Shown: positions 1-7,516, counted from the stretch's first letter. The stretch is 42,351 bases of DNA from UBA7236 sp964638865 (GCA_964638865.1 CAZXBG010000009.1:1-42351), one strand, 5' to 3'. Made by a program: numbers and translations. Notes: generated by a model not told the origin, from the letters alone.

Positions 1-76
1 ACTCATTACTCGTTGGGCATAGTTAAACTTCAATCGTGAGTCAAGGCTACTCCCCACTCACTGCTCCCCACGCACC
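1..76. repeat. heptameric intergenic repeat (left window end)
   Basis: Positions 1-14 are two 7-base units (ACTCATT, ACTCGTT). Positions 49-76 are four more (ACTCCCC, ACTCACT, GCTCCCC, ACGCACC). Read on the minus strand they are GGNGAGT/ATGAGTA-like units, the same family found at 2971, 9141, 18035, 18121, 42290 and 42332. No gene lies in 1-147. Confidence 0.7.
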
Positions 77-95
77 CCATTGCTCTATTTGCACT

Positions 96-127
96 AAAAA
101 AAACGCCGATGAAAACACCGACGTTTT
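96..127 (-). terminator. Rho-independent terminator of pnp
   Basis: On the minus strand a 12-bp stem (100-111 with 116-127, two G-U pairs) with a TTTT loop is followed by a T run (complement of 96-100). It begins about 20 bases past the pnp stop codon. Confidence 0.85.
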
Positions 128-147
128 AAATATACTAAAAAGTATTA

Positions 148-2286
148 TTAATTATTAGCGGAAGGTTCCCTTTCAGGGCGATCCATTAATACTTTTCTGG
201 ATAATTTATATTTACCTGTTTTGCGGTCAATGTCCAATAATTTCACTTTTATTTTATCACCTTCCTTTAAAACACCCTCTAAAGTTTCGAGGCGAGCCCA
301 GCTTACTTCAGAAATATGTAGCAACCCTTCTTTACCCGGTAAAAATTCCACAAAAGCTCCGTAAGGCATTATGGATTTTACTTTTGCATCATATACATCT
401 CCAATATCAGGAACTGCAGTAATTCCTTTTATTTTAGAAACAGCAGCTTCAATACTTTCTTTGTTTGGTGATGAAATATTAATGATACCAAATTCGCCAA
501 CTTCTTCAATGGAAATTTCAGCGCCGGTTTCACGCTGCATTTCCTGAATTATTTTTCCACCAGGCCCTATCACTGCTCCAATAAATTCTCTTGGAATTTG
601 CATCATCACAATTCTTGGTGCATGTGGTTTATAATCGGTGCGCGGTGCAGTCATTGTTTTACCCATTTCATTTAAAATGTGTAACCTTCCGGCTTTTGCC
701 TGAAGTAATGCTTCCTTCACAACACCAAAACTCAATCCATCCACTTTAATATCCATTTGAGTTGCAGTAATTCCATTCACAGTACCTGCAACTTTAAAAT
801 CCATGTCTCCAAGATGATCTTCATCTCCAAGTATATCACTTAAAATGGCATAACGCGTCATATTCGGTTCAGATATTAATCCCATTGCAATACCAGCAAC
901 AGGTCTTTTAATTTGAATACCTGCATCCATTAATGCCAATGTTCCCGCACAAACTGTTGCCATACTGCTCGAACCATTTGACTCCAGAATATCGGAAACA
1001 ACACGAACAGTATACACATTATCTTCCGGAAGTGCCCATCTCAAAGCGCGCATTGCTAAATTTCCATGGCCAACTTCTCTTCTTCCCAAACCACGCATTG
1101 GTTTTGCTTCTCCTGTTGAAAATGGCGGGAAATTATAGTGCAATAAAAATTTACTTGTACCTTCATGTACAACACCGTCAATTAATTGTTCGTCTCTTTT
1201 TGATCCGAGTGTAACTGTTGTTAATGATTGTGTTTCACCTCTTGTAAAAACTGCTGATCCGTGAGCGGAAGGAAGATAATCCACTTCGCACCAAATATCG
1301 CGAATCTCATCCATTCTTCTTCCGTCTAAACGCTGTTTATCCGTTAAGATCATTTCACGCATTGCATGTTTTTCTATGTCGTGATAATAAGTAGAAATAA
1401 ATCCGCCTTTTTCTGCTAATTCTTCCGGAGAAAATAAAGAGACAAATTCTTCTTTCACTTTTTTAAATGCATCGTGACGTTCTTCTTTTTTAGAAGGCAT
1501 GTGCGCAACTGCACTTACTTTATCATATAATTCTCTCCACATTCTGGCGCGAAGATCTTCATCATGTGTTTCGTGACTGTACTCGCGTTTCGTTTCTTTT
1601 CCTGCCATTTTTGTGAATTCAGACAAAACTTCACATTGCATCTGAATTGTTTGATGTGCAATACGAATTGCTTCCAGCATATCGTCTTCCGTGATCTCTT
1701 TCATTTCACCTTCCACCATCACAACGTCTTTGTGACTTCCTGCAACTATCATGTCGATATCAGAAAGCGCCAATTCACTGCGAGTCGGGTTGATGATAAA
1801 ATTTCCATTCACTCTGCCCACTCTTACTTCTGAAATAGGACCATTAAATGGAACATCAGAAACTGCCATAGCTCCGGCAGCTGCAAAACATGCAAGTGCA
1901 TCGGGTAGAATTTCTTTGTCGAGAGAGATCAAAGTAACCAACACCTGTGTTTCTGCATGATAATTATCAGGGAACATCGGTCGCATTGCTCTGTCGATGA
2001 GACGGCTTATCAAAATTTCATATTCTGAAGGACGTGCTTCGCGTTTTAAGAATCCACCCGGTAATCTTCCTGCAGATGCATAATTTTCGCGATAATCTAC
2101 AGTAAGCGGCATAAAATCCACTCCAGCTTTTGCTTCCTTTGCTGACACTACCGTTGCCAGTAACATTGTTTCGCCACAACGCACTACTACGGAGCCGTCG
2201 GCTTGTTTTGCCAGTTTTCCTGATTCAATGGAAATTGTTTTTCCATTGCCCAGGTCTATGGTCTTTGTGATCGGATTTGGTTTCAT
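148..2286 (-). CDS. pnp: polyribonucleotide nucleotidyltransferase (PNPase)
   Basis: Phosphorolytic 3'-5' exoribonuclease of mRNA turnover, cytosolic. The 712-residue product has the full bacterial layout: two RNase PH domains around a helical linker, a KH domain near 565-620 with the GxxG loop IGPGGK, and an S1 domain near 630-705. The acidic phosphorolysis site is visible in GDEDHLGDMDFKVAGT. Length is normal for the family and the ATG start at 2286 gives the expected N-terminus. It lies directly downstream of rpsO, a gene pair conserved across bacteria. The terminator between them at 2435-2479 suggests part of pnp transcription comes from read-through or from a promoter in the 213-bp gap, which holds nothing else I recognise. 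Family assignment is certain. Confidence 0.98.
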   Translation of the reverse strand: MKPNPITKTIDLGNGKTISIESGKLAKQADGSVVVRCGETMLLATVVSAKEAKAGVDFMPLTVDYRENYASAGRLPGGFLKREARPSEYEILISRLIDRAMRPMFPDNYHAETQVLVTLISLDKEILPDALACFAAAGAMAVSDVPFNGPISEVRVGRVNGNFIINPTRSELALSDIDMIVAGSHKDVVMVEGEMKEITEDDMLEAIRIAHQTIQMQCEVLSEFTKMAGKETKREYSHETHDEDLRARMWRELYDKVSAVAHMPSKKEERHDAFKKVKEEFVSLFSPEELAEKGGFISTYYHDIEKHAMREMILTDKQRLDGRRMDEIRDIWCEVDYLPSAHGSAVFTRGETQSLTTVTLGSKRDEQLIDGVVHEGTSKFLLHYNFPPFSTGEAKPMRGLGRREVGHGNLAMRALRWALPEDNVYTVRVVSDILESNGSSSMATVCAGTLALMDAGIQIKRPVAGIAMGLISEPNMTRYAILSDILGDEDHLGDMDFKVAGTVNGITATQMDIKVDGLSFGVVKEALLQAKAGRLHILNEMGKTMTAPRTDYKPHAPRIVMMQIPREFIGAVIGPGGKIIQEMQRETGAEISIEEVGEFGIINISSPNKESIEAAVSKIKGITAVPDIGDVYDAKVKSIMPYGAFVEFLPGKEGLLHISEVSWARLETLEGVLKEGDKIKVKLLDIDRKTGKYKLSRKVLMDRPEREPSANN

Positions 2287-2434
2287 TGTTTAATTAAAAT
2301 TTATGAGCAGGAGTTTGAAGTAATTTTTTGGGGTTGTTTTATCAGGGAAAATATTTTTAATCAAACTCCACACCCGTGTTAAAAAATAGAATTCGAAAAC
2401 TGCCACTTTCCTAGTGACTGTTCCAATTTCTTTA

Positions 2435-2479
2435 AAATAAAAAATGGGCTATGGGGTAATAAAATTTCCTCATAGCCCA
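2435..2479 (-). terminator. Rho-independent terminator of rpsO
   Basis: On the minus strand TGGGCTATGAGG pairs with CCCCATAGCCCA (one mismatch) around an 11-base loop. A T-rich tail (complement of 2435-2444) follows. It starts about 20 bases after the rpsO stop. Confidence 0.85.
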
Positions 2480-2499
2480 AGAATATGTTCATAAATGAA

Positions 2500-2772
2500 T
2501 TATCTGCGGATATTTAACTTCTCTATCAATGAGCGATATCCTACGACATCTTTTTTCATGATATAATTTAAGAACCTGCGGCGTTTGCCTACCAACATCA
2601 ATAAACTGCGTTTTGTTGCGAAGTCTTTTTTGTTTTCTTTCAGATGTTCGGTTAGGTGATTGATACGTGCCGTAAACAGCGCTATCTGTGCTTCCACCGA
2701 ACCTGTATTTGTTTCAGAACCACCGTGTTCCTTAAAAATTTCTTTCCTCTTTTCTGATGATACTACTGGCAT
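2500..2772 (-). CDS. rpsO: 30S ribosomal protein S15
   Basis: Primary 16S rRNA-binding protein of the small-subunit platform. The 90-residue product shows the S15 signature: GSETNTGSVEAQIALFTARI, then LTEHLKENKKDF and the C-terminal RRRFLNYI. The frame stays open upstream to 2802, but the ATG at 2772 gives the standard MPVVSSEKRKEI start and standard length. The longer form would run into the promoter at 2800-2830. Transcription starts from that promoter with a leader of about 20 bases and ends mainly at 2435-2479, upstream of pnp. Confidence 0.97.
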   Translation of the reverse strand: MPVVSSEKRKEIFKEHGGSETNTGSVEAQIALFTARINHLTEHLKENKKDFATKRSLLMLVGKRRRFLNYIMKKDVVGYRSLIEKLNIRR

Positions 2773-2799
2773 TGTATTTTTGCTTTTTGAATTGAGGAG

Positions 2800-2830
2800 C
2801 AAAGATAGAAGATTTTATTCGAATTACAAA
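2800..2830 (-). promoter_or_regulatory. rpsO promoter (Bacteroidota type)
   Basis: Read on the minus strand: -33 TTTG (complement of 2827-2830), 19 bases, then -7 TATCTTTG (complement of 2800-2807). This fits the Bacteroidota consensus TTTG/TAnnTTTG and implies a start near 2793, about 20 bases before the rpsO ATG. Confidence 0.8.
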
Positions 2831-2970
2831 GTTAGGTTGAAAAGGTTGAAAAAGGTTGAAGGGGTTTAGTACGGAGGAAATACCATTACTTTTTGACAAA
2901 CTGTTTACTGCGACTGTGACTACGACTTTTCAATACTGTTTACTACGGAGCAAAATCTCCAATGTTACGA

Positions 2971-3005
2971 ACTGCCAACTGCCACTGCCCACTGCTCCCC
3001 CTTCA
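2971..3005. repeat. heptameric repeat overlapping the accD stop
   Basis: Units ACTGCCA, ACTGCC, ACTGCCC, ACTGCTC run from 2971 towards the accD stop codon. On the minus strand the tract reads on from GGGGAGTGA, which is itself the last codons and stop of accD. Same family as the tracts at both window ends. The rest of 2773-2970 holds the rpsO promoter and two imperfect GTTTAsTACGGAG copies (about 2863 and 2938) but no gene. Confidence 0.6.
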
Positions 3006-3875
3006 CTCCCCCATCAAATGCTCAATCAAAACCGAAACTTTTTTTTTCAAATCCTTTCTCTCCACAATAATATCTAAAAATCCACTTTCCAAAACGAATT
3101 CTGCCGATTGGAATCCTTTAGGAAGGTCTTTTTTGATGGTTTCTTTTACAACACGAGGGCCTGCAAATCCGATAAGGGCTTTGGGTTCTGCGATATTTAT
3201 ATCACCCAACATTGCATAACTTGCTGTTACTCCGCCGGTTGTGGGATCGGTGCAGAGTGAAATATAAGGTAATTTATGTTTGGATAAGAGGGTCAGTTTT
3301 GCCGAAGTTTTTGCCATTTGCATGAGCGAAAATCCGCTTTCCATCATTCTGGCACCCCCCGATTTTGAAATGATCATTAGTGGCAGATGATGTTCCACAC
3401 AATGGTCTATTGCACGGGAAATTCTTTCCCCCACCACAACACCCATACTGCCTCCTATAAATTCGAAGTTCATACAACAAATTACTGTCTCACTACCCTC
3501 CATTTTACCGACTCCTACACTCAATGCATCTGTATAATTTGATTTTTTGAGGGCATCCTGCAAACGCGTTTCATAATCTTTAATATCCTTGAAGTTTAAC
3601 GCATCTTTCGACATGATATTTTCAAATAATAATACATGTTCACCTGCATCAAAAAAAATGGAAAAATATTCGTTGGAACCTATTCTACCGTGGTAATTAC
3701 AGGCAGGACAGCACCAGAGTTTATCTTTATATTCTGCTGTGGTAGTAGTTTTTTTGCACTCAGGACAACGCCACCAAACACCTTCCGGCGTATCCAGTTT
3801 TTCTTCTGTTGGTGTGTCAATTCCGCGTCCTTTGCGTTTGAACCAGCTTACTTTTTCGGGTTTTTGTTCAGACAT
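3003..3875 (-). CDS. accD: acetyl-CoA carboxylase carboxyltransferase subunit beta
   Basis: Beta half of the carboxyltransferase that moves CO2 from biotin to acetyl-CoA to make malonyl-CoA, the first step of fatty acid synthesis. It pairs with AccA, which is not in this window. The 290-residue protein has the N-terminal zinc ribbon (C37, C40, C56, C59, spacing C-X2-C-X15-C-X2-C) followed by the crotonase-type carboxyltransferase domain with SKSGGARMMESGFSLMQMAK and the CTDPTTGGVTASYAMLGD loop. It lies 74 bp downstream of the aldolase gene on the same strand with no terminator between, so co-transcription is likely. The final codons overlap the heptameric repeat. Confidence 0.97.
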   Translation of the reverse strand: MSEQKPEKVSWFKRKGRGIDTPTEEKLDTPEGVWWRCPECKKTTTTAEYKDKLWCCPACNYHGRIGSNEYFSIFFDAGEHVLLFENIMSKDALNFKDIKDYETRLQDALKKSNYTDALSVGVGKMEGSETVICCMNFEFIGGSMGVVVGERISRAIDHCVEHHLPLMIISKSGGARMMESGFSLMQMAKTSAKLTLLSKHKLPYISLCTDPTTGGVTASYAMLGDINIAEPKALIGFAGPRVVKETIKKDLPKGFQSAEFVLESGFLDIIVERKDLKKKVSVLIEHLMGE

Positions 3876-3949
3876 TCTGCAATCCCTTTTTTATGCTTGT
3901 TAAAAATAAATTTCTAACAAAAACAAATTAAATATTTGGATAAACGAAA

Positions 3950-5023
3950 TTACGCAATAGTAACTTCTTTCGATAAGTAAACATCTTGTATGGCATTTAA
4001 GATGCCAACACCTTCTTTCATAGGACGTTGGAAAGCTTTTCTACCGGAAATAAGTCCCATTCCACCTGCGCGTTTATTGATAACTGCCGTAATTACTGCT
4101 TCATTTATATCCGCTTCGCCAGTAGATGCTCCACCGGAGTTGATCAAACCTGCGCGACCCATATAACAGTTTGCAACCTGATACCGGCAAAGGTCTATCG
4201 GATGATCTGTAGTTAATTCTTCATAAATCCTTTTATCATTTTTACCGTATGCCGATTCCTTCGTGTTTAATGCAAGGTATCCACCGTTATTTTCCGGAAG
4301 TTTTTGTTTGATGATATCTGCTTCAATCGTTACTCCTAAATGATTTGCCTGTCCGCTAAGGTCAGCACTCAGGTGATAGTCGACACCATCTTTTTTGAAC
4401 GCCGGATTTCTCAGGTAACACCATAAAATAGTTCCCATTCCCAATTCATGCGCATATTCAAATGCTTCCCTTACCTCCTCCAATTGTCTTGTTGACTCCT
4501 CAGAACCAAAATAAATTGTGGCGCCAATTGCAGCAGCACCCAAATTCCAACAAGATTTTACAGAGGCGAACATTACCTGATCAAATTTATTGGGATAGGT
4601 TAAAAATTCGTTGTGATTTACTTTTACAATTAGTGGGATCTTATGCGCATATTTTCTTGCGATCATTCCCAAGCCGCCAAAGGTGGTGGCAACAGCATTA
4701 CAACCGCCTTCCATAGCGAGTTTCACGATATTTTCCGGATCGAAATAAATTGGATTTTTAGCAAAGGATGCTCCTGCACTGTGTTCAATTCCTTGGTCAA
4801 CAGGAAGAATAGATAAATATCCAGTATTTGCAAGACGGCCATTACCGTACATTTGTTGTAAGTTTCTCATTACCTGAGGATTGCGATCAGAACCTACCCA
4901 AATGCGATCCACAAAATCCGGTCCCGGTAAATGAATATTTTCTTTTAATATGGTTTTTGTCTCGTGATTTAAGAGATAGTCGGCTTTATCGCCGAGCAGA
5001 CTTACAATTTTGTTAATGGACAT
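3950..5023 (-). CDS. fbaB: class I fructose-bisphosphate aldolase (DhnA/FbaB type)
   Basis: Glycolytic and gluconeogenic aldolase of the Schiff-base class found in archaea and many bacteria. The 357-residue product shows the family signatures LSILPVDQGIEHSAG near the N-terminus, FGGLGMIARKYAHKIPLIVK with NHNEF, and the C-terminal phosphate-binding stretch ISGRKAFQRP. The frame is open up to 5167, but that extension runs back through the terminator and into the tRNA gene. The ATG at 5023 gives MSINKIVSLLGDKADYLL and the usual length (E. coli FbaB is about 350). It has its own transcription start between the tRNA terminator and 5023; accD follows downstream. Confidence 0.95.
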   Translation of the reverse strand: MSINKIVSLLGDKADYLLNHETKTILKENIHLPGPDFVDRIWVGSDRNPQVMRNLQQMYGNGRLANTGYLSILPVDQGIEHSAGASFAKNPIYFDPENIVKLAMEGGCNAVATTFGGLGMIARKYAHKIPLIVKVNHNEFLTYPNKFDQVMFASVKSCWNLGAAAIGATIYFGSEESTRQLEEVREAFEYAHELGMGTILWCYLRNPAFKKDGVDYHLSADLSGQANHLGVTIEADIIKQKLPENNGGYLALNTKESAYGKNDKRIYEELTTDHPIDLCRYQVANCYMGRAGLINSGGASTGEADINEAVITAVINKRAGGMGLISGRKAFQRPMKEGVGILNAIQDVYLSKEVTIA

Positions 5024-5087
5024 GCTGTTTGTATGTTTAAGTTCAATATTAATATAGTTGTGCAACCCGGATAGGGAGGAACAACGG

Positions 5088-5123
5088 CAAAAATAACAAA
5101 CCCCGATAACAATTACCGGGGTT
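5088..5123 (-). terminator. Rho-independent terminator after tRNA-Gln
   Basis: On the minus strand an 11-bp stem (AACCCCGGTAA with TTATCGGGGTT, one G-U pair) with a 3-base loop spans 5099-5123. TTTGTTATTTTT follows. It begins 4 bases past the tRNA 3' end and separates the tRNA from the aldolase gene. Confidence 0.9.
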
Positions 5124-5127
5124 GCTG

Positions 5128-5200
5128 TTGGCCGACTAGGGCTCGAACCTAGACTCTTCTGAACCAAAATCAGACGTGTTGCCAGTTACACTATCAGCCA
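5128..5200 (-). tRNA. trnQ: tRNA-Gln (anticodon TTG)
   Basis: A 73-base cloverleaf. The acceptor TGGCTGA pairs with TCGGCCA (one G-U), the anticodon loop TTTTGGT lies in the stem TCTGA/TCAGA, and the T-loop is GGTTCGAGCCC. The anticodon TTG reads CAA/CAG. The weak U1-A72 first pair is typical of tRNA-Gln. The discriminator is A and no CCA end is encoded. It has its own promoter at 5221-5252 and terminator at 5088-5123, so it is a monocistronic unit. Confidence 0.95.
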
Positions 5201-5220
5201 ATTTTTTGATTTTAGAGTTG

Positions 5221-5252
5221 CAAAGATATTTTATTGCGGGCAAGGAAACAAA
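5221..5252 (-). promoter_or_regulatory. tRNA-Gln promoter (Bacteroidota type)
   Basis: On the minus strand: TTTG (complement of 5249-5252), 20 bases, then TATCTTTG (complement of 5221-5228), ending 21 bases before the tRNA 5' end. Same architecture as the rpsO promoter. Confidence 0.85.
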
Positions 5253-5343
5253 TACAACGGTTAAAAGATTGCGGTTTTTAATGTTCAAACGACCAATGTT
5301 TTAAGAGGTATTATTTTTTCTCAATGCCTAAATCAGGAAAAAG

Positions 5344-5462
5344 GGAGCCACGCACCTGCCTACGAAAGTTATCGGGCTGGTGCACAAATGAACAGCGGAA
5401 GGGAGGGTTGTTTGTATTTTAAAATTTATTTACGCATTTGTTATTCGTGCATTCGTGGCTCC
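5344..5462. repeat. palindromic unit 1, left arm interrupted
   Basis: Ends GGAGCCACG and CGTGGCTCC are perfect inverses. The right arm (5443-5460) is intact. The left arm is split at about 5352-5383 by a GCACC-TGCC...GGC-T-GGTGC palindrome. Confidence 0.8.
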
Positions 5463-5499
5463 TTTTCTTTTCATGCATATTGTGGAGAAAAAAAAGGGG

Positions 5500-5612
5500 T
5501 TGCCACAAACCTAACTGCCGACAGGCACTTACACGAATGAACAGCCAAAAGGAGCGGGTTGGTTGATTTCTAAGATTTATCGACCTATTTTCATTCGTGC
5601 ATTCGTGGCTAA
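5500..5612. repeat. palindromic unit 2, left arm interrupted
   Basis: The right arm (5593-5610) is intact. The left arm (from 5502) is split at 5510-5531 by a segment centred on TGCCGACAGGCA. Confidence 0.8.
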
Positions 5613-5644
5613 TTTTTTCATCCGTATTGTGGGTTAAAAAAAGG

Positions 5645-5755
5645 TTGCCACGAATGCACGAATGAACAGCCGAAGGGAGGGTTATTTGTATTATGACATA
5701 CATTTTTTTATTCTTGCACCTGCCCGACGACTTTGGCAGGCGGGTTCGTGGCTAA
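5645..5755. repeat. palindromic unit 3, right arm interrupted
   Basis: The left arm (5647-5663) is intact. The right arm is split at 5719-5744 by a 26-base segment that starts CCTGCC and contains GGCAGG. Confidence 0.8.
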
Positions 5756-5785
5756 TTTTTTCATCTGTATTCTGGATGAAAAAGG

Positions 5786-5866
5786 TTGCCACGAATAAAT
5801 AGCCGAAGGGAGGGGTGTTTGTATTCTTAAGGAATGTTTTAAATGGTATTATTTTTTAGTGCATTC
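5786..5866. repeat. palindromic unit 4, truncated at miaE
   Basis: A left arm remnant (GCCACGAATAAATAGCC) and the core GAAGGGAGGG are present. The right arm is reduced to about GTGCATTC at 5859-5866, which overlaps the last codons of miaE. Confidence 0.6.
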
Positions 5867-6437
5867 TTTTCCCGCTTAGTTCCAATTCCTTCATGACATC
5901 TGCCTCAAACTGCAACCATTCTGCCCATCGCATTTTTACTTTTTCTGCGCCTACATATTCATTTGCCAATTCTATAAATAACCTGTAATGCCCTGCCTCA
6001 CTGATCATAAATTCCCGATAAAAGAATTTTAGGTCATCATCCTTTAAATTTTCACTCAGTAATCGAAATCTCTCACAACTTCGTGCTTCGATTAATGCAG
6101 CAAATAATAATTTTTCCAGCATCTGATCCTCTTTTGTTCCTCCCTTTCTCTGAAATTTTACCAATTGTGCAACATATTCATCACTGCGTTGATTACCTAA
6201 TTTTAAATTGCGTTTTTTTAATTCCTTTAAAACCATTCTGAAATGCCCCCATTCTTCGGTTACTATCGGAGCTAATTCCTCCACTAATCTTTCGCGATAG
6301 GGATACTGTTGGATAATTGATATAACAGTAGATGCCGCTTTCTGCTCACAATAGGCATGATCAGTAAGAATTTCCTCTAAACTCATTTCCGCAAGATCAA
6401 CCCAACGCGGGTCAGTGGGTAATTTTAAACCTAACAT
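5856..6437 (-). CDS. miaE: MiaE-like tRNA hydroxylase (diiron)
   Basis: Member of the MiaE family, ferritin-like non-haem diiron enzymes that hydroxylate the isopentenyl group of (ms2)i6A37 in tRNA. The 193-residue, mostly helical product carries the paired metal-ligand patterns: HAYCEQKAAS, EEWGHF, EARSCERF and EAGHYRLF, that is, Glu and ExxH pairs on a four-helix bundle. The frame is open to 6518, but the ATG at 6437 gives MLGLKLPTDPRWVDLAE, the usual opening, and avoids overlap with the divergent gene starting at 6463. A candidate -7 element TAAATTTG (complement of 6452-6459) lies just upstream. The 3' end overlaps the remnant of palindromic unit 4. Confidence 0.9.
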   Translation of the reverse strand: MLGLKLPTDPRWVDLAEMSLEEILTDHAYCEQKAASTVISIIQQYPYRERLVEELAPIVTEEWGHFRMVLKELKKRNLKLGNQRSDEYVAQLVKFQRKGGTKEDQMLEKLLFAALIEARSCERFRLLSENLKDDDLKFFYREFMISEAGHYRLFIELANEYVGAEKVKMRWAEWLQFEADVMKELELSGKRMH

Positions 6438-6451
6438 TTCAGATATTTGTA

Positions 6452-6459
6452 CAAATTTA
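6452..6459 (-). promoter_or_regulatory. candidate -7 element for miaE
   Basis: TAAATTTG on the minus strand fits TAnnTTTG and lies 15 bases before the miaE ATG in the 25-bp divergent gap. No good -33 TTTG is visible. Confidence 0.35.
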
Positions 6460-6462
6460 CAA

Positions 6463-7458
6463 ATGCCGAAAAAGATTCTGGTCATTCGTTTTAGTTCTAT
6501 CGGAGATATTGTGCTCACTACGCCTGTTTTGCGCTGTTTAAAAACGCAATTGCCCGACGTGGAAATTCATTATGCTACCAAAAAACAATATGTATCCATT
6601 TTAGAGGCAAATCCATACATTAGTAAAAGACATGTTTTAGAGGAAAAAAAATTACCGACTTTAGTACAACAACTCGCTGATGAAAAATTTGATTTGATAC
6701 TGGATCTTCACAATAATTTGCGCAGCTTTTTAATACGCTCCAATCTCAACGTAGAAGCACGAAGATTTAATAAACTTAATTTTCAGAAATGGCTGATGGT
6801 CAATTTTAAAATAAATAAACTGCCTCAAAAACATATTGTAAACCGTTATTTAGATACTGTAAAAGATTTTGGAATTATAAACGATGAAAAAGGTTTAGAT
6901 CATTTTATTCCCCGAAAAGATAAAATAGATGTAAATTCCTTCCCTCCTATTTTTAAAAATGGATATTATGTTTTTGTAGTAGGAGCCAAACATTTTACAA
7001 AAAAACTACCGGTAAAAAAAGCAATTGAACTGTGTGCACAATTATCCAAACCCATTGTATTAATTGGTGGTAAGGAGGATATGGAAAAAGGGGTGAAAAT
7101 TGCTGCAAGTAACCCGGATCGAATTTTAAATACCTGTGGAAAATATAATATTAACCAATCTGCCTCCATCATAGAACAATCTGCACTCGTGATCACCCAT
7201 GATACCGGAATGATGCATATTGCTGCAGCCCTAAAAAAGGAAATTATTTCAATTTGGGGAAACACAATACCTGAATTTGGAATGTATCCCTATTTTGGAA
7301 ATACATTAAATCTGGAAAATCAAAGGTCAACCCATAAAATTCTGGAAGTTCAGGGCCTTTCCTGTCGCCCTTGCTCCAAGATCGGTTTTGATGCTTGTCC
7401 TAAGGGGCATTTCAAATGCATGCTCGAAATAGACCTGAGACTACTTAAATCGTTGTAA
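6463..7458 (+). CDS. GT9 family glycosyltransferase (heptosyltransferase-like)
   Basis: Glycosyltransferase family 9, the family of ADP-heptose:LPS heptosyltransferases WaaC/WaaF, acting at the cytoplasmic face of the inner membrane on lipooligosaccharide core. The 331-residue product has the N-terminal Rossmann start KKILVIRFSSIGDIVLTTPV, with the acceptor-side SIGD loop, and the C-terminal nucleotide-sugar site HDTGMMHIAAAL followed by ISIWG. A Cys-rich tail (SCRPCSKIGFDACPKGHFKC) is common in this family. The start is taken at 6463; the frame opens 16 codons earlier, inside miaE. It diverges from miaE with a 25-bp gap. The exact sugar and acceptor cannot be read from sequence. Confidence 0.9.
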   Translation: MPKKILVIRFSSIGDIVLTTPVLRCLKTQLPDVEIHYATKKQYVSILEANPYISKRHVLEEKKLPTLVQQLADEKFDLILDLHNNLRSFLIRSNLNVEARRFNKLNFQKWLMVNFKINKLPQKHIVNRYLDTVKDFGIINDEKGLDHFIPRKDKIDVNSFPPIFKNGYYVFVVGAKHFTKKLPVKKAIELCAQLSKPIVLIGGKEDMEKGVKIAASNPDRILNTCGKYNINQSASIIEQSALVITHDTGMMHIAAALKKEIISIWGNTIPEFGMYPYFGNTLNLENQRSTHKILEVQGLSCRPCSKIGFDACPKGHFKCMLEIDLRLLKSL

Positions 7459-7508
7459 ATCACTGTAAATCATGTGTTTTGATGGACAAAAATCCAACAG
7501 ATTATCCG

Positions 7509-7516
7509 TAACTTTG
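7509..7516 (+). promoter_or_regulatory. candidate -7 element for purB
   Basis: TAACTTTG fits TAnnTTTG and lies 19 bases before the purB ATG. The nearest upstream TTTG (7479-7482) is 26 bases away, longer than at the other promoters here. Confidence 0.5.

Larger units (their letters stand above)
5295..5866. repeat. tandem array of four palindromic repeat units
   Basis: The gene-free stretch 5201-5855 is filled by four tandem units starting at 5344, 5500, 5645 and 5786 (period about 141-156 bp). Each unit has a left arm GCCACGAATGCACGAAT, a core starting GAACAGCCGAAGGGAGGG, and a right arm ATTCGTGCATTCGTGGCT. Units are joined by a TTTTTCATC...GATGAAAAA linker. One arm of each of the first three units is split by another small palindrome. 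A near-identical 25-base direct repeat (5295-5319 and 5833-5857, 23 of 25 matching) flanks the array. A 94-codon open frame through it is repeat artefact. Confidence 0.85.

Noticed and set aside
933..1214. Plus-strand frames inside pnp (also 1564-1833 and 1751-1960)
   Set aside because: They are antisense shadows of a highly conserved gene, with no start signal or family match.
2773..2802. Ten-codon extension of rpsO
   Set aside because: It would begin inside the promoter; S15 normally starts at the ATG at 2772.
5024..5167. 48-codon N-terminal extension of the aldolase
   Set aside because: It covers the tRNA-Gln terminator and part of the tRNA; the ATG at 5023 gives the family start.
5419..5703. 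94-codon open frame on the minus strand
   Set aside because: It runs through units 1-3 of the palindrome array, and its repeated HECTN-like peptides are translated repeat arms.
5295..5866. Possible CRISPR array
   Set aside because: The units are long palindromes with conserved interiors, not short identical repeats with unique spacers, and no cas gene is present.
7479..7516. Full two-part purB promoter using TTTG at 7479
   Set aside because: Spacing of 26 bases is too long compared with 18-21 at the other sites; only the -7 element is reported.
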